IMG/VR virus record: IMGVR_UViG_3300042892_000616
Span: 1 to 27,560 of that record
From: a virus
DNA length: 27,560 bases
Reading direction: 5' to 3' (one strand)
The notes under the pieces were generated by a model. It saw only the letters and a list, made by a program, of their open reading frames with translations. It searched no databases and had not been told where the DNA came from. Position 1 is the stretch's first letter; each line of letters starts with the position of its first letter. Positions 25,446 to 27,560 of this stretch are shown piece by piece. The position numbers and the translations under genes are program-made.

Positions 25446-25950
25446 CTGGCCCCATGCATGATGGGTTAAATTTAATTGCAGCATTTACTGCTTGCATTAC
25501 TCTATTCCTTGCATTTTTTTGTTTGTCTGTTGCATATAAAACCCCATAGGCATACTCTGCTCCTGATCCCATTGCAAGGTAAGGAAGTGTATACTTAGAT
25601 AAAGACATATCTGCAGAACTATGCTCATAGATTTCTCCACGAACAGCAATAATCAAACCAAGATCTCCATCTTTTGATGTATCAACCCAAAACTCATTAT
25701 AGAATTCACGAAGTTCTTTAATAAATTTAGTTTGCATAAACTTATCTGTGTCTTTAATGTTTGGTGCTGATGGCTTAAAGTTATAACGGATTCTTTCTCC
25801 GTCCATTGCACCTGCATATCCAATAAGATATGGACCTATCTTCCAAACTTTTGGTGCATCAAGTGCTAGAATAGTACCATCATCTGAAGCACCACGGTCT
25901 CCAGCCATATAGATTTTATCTTCATGTTTTACTACAGCAATACAAGTCAT
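25426..25950 (-). CDS. Proteasome/HslV-like Ntn hydrolase
   Basis: This 174-residue protein begins MTCIAVV. If Met is removed, Thr1 is the N-terminal nucleophile; Asp17 (AGDRG) and Lys33 (APKVW) fall at the same mature positions as in HslV and proteasome beta subunits. YLIGYAGAMDG matches the S2 strand region and LPYLAMGSGAEYAYGVL is the conserved GSG helix. No propeptide and no ATPase partner are seen. It may assemble as a peptidase ring or act as a related amidase. It has its own promoter inside a dyad. Confidence 0.82.
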   Translation of the reverse strand: MTCIAVVKHEDKIYMAGDRGASDDGTILALDAPKVWKIGPYLIGYAGAMDGERIRYNFKPSAPNIKDTDKFMQTKFIKELREFYNEFWVDTSKDGDLGLIIAVRGEIYEHSSADMSLSKYTLPYLAMGSGAEYAYGVLYATDKQKNARNRVMQAVNAAIKFNPSCMGPVDIVSL

Positions 25951-25956
25951 GGCAAA

Positions 25957-26011
25957 AGCCCTCTCCAGATAGGTATACTCAAGTATACCACTGCCCAGAG
26001 AGGGCTGTCAA
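25957..26011 (-). promoter_or_regulatory. Promoter embedded in a nested dyad
   Basis: On the - strand, TTGACA (26011-26006), an 18-nt spacer and TATACT (25987-25982) form a strong promoter. The whole is framed by AGCCCTCTC/GAGAGGGCT (25957-25965 and 25998-26006), with an inner GGTATACT-CA-AGTATACC (25972-25989). The inner palindrome covers the -10. It may be an operator, and may also act as a terminator for the upstream holin-like gene. Confidence 0.65.
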
Positions 26012-26027
26012 CTACCGTCAACAATGA

Positions 26028-26312
26028 CTAATTAGCCTTTTTGTCTACCGTCTTAAACGCATCATTGATCTCTGCCAATGTGAGTTTTCCATCGTCCAAA
26101 AAAGCCCTTGCCAGTCTTTCAATGACTGTCGCTACGCCTAATAGTCCTGCTAAAAATACTGCCTGAACTGTGTCAATTCCAACTACTGCTCCAGCACCAA
26201 GTACTGATAGACCAGAAGCAGCAAACACTGCTACTATACGCATCAAGATATTTGTTAGGGCCTTTTGTGGGTGCTCCTTCTTGGGAGCCTCTACTACCTT
26301 TTTAGTTGCCAT
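26028..26312 (-). CDS. Holin-like membrane protein (94 aa)
   Basis: After a charged N-terminus (ATKKVVEAPKKEHPQ) come two membrane spans (about residues 25-43 and 47-64), then VIERLARAFLDDGKLTLAEINDAF, a pattern I recall from actinophage holins of this class. AAAGGAGG precedes the ATG. Its role should be timing of membrane permeabilisation for the endolysin. It sits upstream of the endolysin cluster but in another transcription unit. Confidence 0.75.
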   Translation of the reverse strand: MATKKVVEAPKKEHPQKALTNILMRIVAVFAASGLSVLGAGAVVGIDTVQAVFLAGLLGVATVIERLARAFLDDGKLTLAEINDAFKTVDKKAN

Positions 26313-26313
26313 T

Positions 26314-26520
26314 TTAGTCCTCCTTTCTTAGTGGGATTGTGATTAGCCAGACTACTGTGGTTGCAAGTACTGCAATACCAACAATATCTCTTGCTGATCC
26401 CGTCAAAGTTAGCCATGCGATGAAGAAGCCAAGGAGAGTAAAGGCCTGTGCAATTACTTCCACCCCTGCATCTTTTAGCCATGTGAAGAATCCCTTCACA
26501 ACCTTTTTGATTATTTTCAT
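26314..26520 (-). CDS. Second holin-like membrane protein (68 aa)
   Basis: This protein has a basic amphipathic N-terminus (MKIIKKVVKGFFTWLK), two spans (about residues 23-41 and 46-62) and a short charged tail. It starts after GAGGAGGTAAT. The pairing with another two-span protein next door suggests a holin/antiholin or two-component holin. Confidence 0.7.
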   Translation of the reverse strand: MKIIKKVVKGFFTWLKDAGVEVIAQAFTLLGFFIAWLTLTGSARDIVGIAVLATTVVWLITIPLRKED

Positions 26521-26521
26521 A

Positions 26522-27560
26522 TTACCTCCTCATCCCAATCATTACATTTGCAATCTGTGAAACAATGATTACTGGGATAATGACTTCCTGGGCTTTTTCT
26601 CTCTGATCGTCTGTCATGTCCATACCCAACTCAGAGAAATTGGATAGGAGTTCTGTAACATCCACTGCAAATACTGCTCCAAGTGGGTCTGCTAAGAATG
26701 CTTCTGTTTGCACTTCTGTTACTGCATCTGCTAATGTAAATGGCATTGGAGTTTCTCCTGCATCCCCTGCTCTATCTGAGAACTCAACAAACGCTTCTGC
26801 AAGTTCTGGGTTAGACTTCATTTGCTCAGCAATCTGTGCAACTTCTGATGCCTTAATACCAAGGTCTTGTGCAACTTCAGCCTTTGCTTCTTGAGTCAAG
26901 GCTCTTAGTGTTTGGCTAACTGCTGTAATTTGTTCAGGGGAAAGAGTAACTAACTTATTATCCTTGCTTGTAAGGTTAGCAATAACTCCAGATAAATCTT
27001 CTGATGTACCAGTTCCCTTTTCAGGAATGAGGGCTGCTAATACTTCATCTTTGATTTCTGCATCTGGTTCAGTCCAAGGATTATCTTCTGGCTCTGGATC
27101 TGGTCCAGGTTCTGGTGAAGGTTCTGGGGTAGGTTCTTCAGTAGGCTCTACAACTGGCTCCTCAGTTGGTTCTGGATCTGGGGTAACTTCTGGGGTAGGT
27201 TCAGGTGTAGGCTCATCTGTAGGGTCTACTGTAGGCTCTGGAGAAGGCTCTGGTGTAGGTTCTTCAGTTGGTTCATCTGTTGGGTCTGGGGATGGCTCTG
27301 GTGTGGGTTCTTCAGTTGGCTCTTCAGTTGGTTCTGGAGAAGGTTCTGGTGTGGGTTCTGGAGTAGGCTGATTGGCTGCAGCGTTGGCTGCTGCTTGAGC
27401 AATGGCAGACTGAATTTCTCTTTGTAGTTGCTCATCATAGTAACGCCATGCATCATCAATAGCATTATTTAAATCAGTTATTGATTGATTATATATTTGT
27501 ATTTTGCTATTCTTTAACTCTAAAGCATCTTCTGTATCTGCAACGGCATCAAGATGTTCC
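26522..27560 (-). CDS. Repeat-rich protein, partial (start beyond the window)
   Basis: One open frame runs from the right edge to the stop at 26522 (about 345 codons seen). It has a helical N-terminal part (KNSKIQIYNQSITDLNNAI), an Ala/Gln helix, then a long EPTPEPSPEPTEEP-type repeat (about 27070-27370), then a helical domain ending in a hydrophobic helix and IGMRR. Pro/Glu repeats make extended, flexible linkers in phage tail or surface proteins. The TTG at 26899 is internal. The protein may be a virion protein or anchor. Confidence 0.75.
   Translation of the reverse strand, partial: EHLDAVADTEDALELKNSKIQIYNQSITDLNNAIDDAWRYYDEQLQREIQSAIAQAAANAAANQPTPEPTPEPSPEPTEEPTEEPTPEPSPDPTDEPTEEPTPEPSPEPTVDPTDEPTPEPTPEVTPDPEPTEEPVVEPTEEPTPEPSPEPGPDPEPEDNPWTEPDAEIKDEVLAALIPEKGTGTSEDLSGVIANLTSKDNKLVTLSPEQITAVSQTLRALTQEAKAEVAQDLGIKASEVAQIAEQMKSNPELAEAFVEFSDRAGDAGETPMPFTLADAVTEVQTEAFLADPLGAVFAVDVTELLSNFSELGMDMTDDQREKAQEVIIPVIIVSQIANVMIGMRR

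Noticed and set aside
26899-26899. Separate 125-residue gene starting at 26899
   Set aside because: The frame continues without a stop to the window edge, and the TTG has no ribosome site, so it is internal to the repeat protein.
26964-27371. Rightward ORF of Gly/Ser repeats (135 codons)
   Set aside because: It is the antisense shadow of the Pro/Glu-repeat frame on the - strand, which is open to the window edge and fits the gene order.
1-27560. Insertion sequences, integrase or attachment sites
   Set aside because: No transposase or recombinase motif and no terminal repeats were seen; the tRNA cluster shows no duplicated 3' end suggestive of an att site.

Overview
This AT-rich window looks like part of a large, lytic-type phage of a low-GC aquatic actinobacterium. 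The actinobacterial signs are a WhiB-like Fe-S regulator, a mycobacterial-type ahpC-ahpD pair, DUF7455-, FmdB- and DUF2061-like small proteins common in actinophages, frequent GTG/TTG starts, and many apparently leaderless genes. The phage signs are dense, overlapping small genes, five tRNA genes, a CHAP endolysin beside holin-like membrane proteins, a free-standing HNH endonuclease, and a Pro/Glu-repeat protein running off the right edge. No terminase, portal or capsid gene lies in the window, so the phage call rests on these accessory and lysis genes. The host call is an inference.

Layout. (1) 1-6240, + strand: small genes, several encoding Cys-rich zinc-ribbon proteins, separated by strong promoters. 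Between 3343 and 4290 lies a regulatory/origin-like block: CAAACC/GGTTTG repeats, two tandem terminators, a perfect consensus promoter with no ORF behind it, five GGTTTG iterons and three perfect DnaA boxes. (2) 6260-10547: a GPx-like protein, three 2-oxoglutarate/Fe(II) oxygenases, a HAD phosphatase and small proteins. (3) 10554-10933: tRNA-Met, -Glu, -Ile(UAU), -Asn, -Arg(UCU). (4) 10947-13945: an SGNH-like protein, a TauD-like oxygenase, ahpC and ahpD. (5) From 13982 to the end nearly everything is on the - strand. First come small genes, an HNH endonuclease, a structured intergenic region, HSP20, a second SGNH-like protein and a NodU-type carbamoyltransferase. Next is a run of small genes with WhiB, then a tightly overlapping operon led by the endolysin (TNase, thioredoxin, FmdB-like and others). 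After that come a fifth oxygenase (+ strand), a second GPx-like protein, a secreted subtilase, a proteasome/HslV-like Ntn hydrolase, two holin-like proteins and the repeat protein.

How it may work. Three themes stand out. First, a redox set: AhpC, AhpD, thioredoxin, two unusual GPx-like proteins and WhiB. Second, a modification set: five 2OG oxygenases, a carbamoyltransferase and two SGNH-like proteins, whose substrate (nucleic acid, glycan or small molecule) the sequence does not reveal. Third, a uniform promoter code: at least fifteen genes start exactly six bases after a -10 hexamer, which implies leaderless transcripts. The CAAACC/GGTTTG repeats that fill two promoter spacers look like sites for a common DNA-binding protein.
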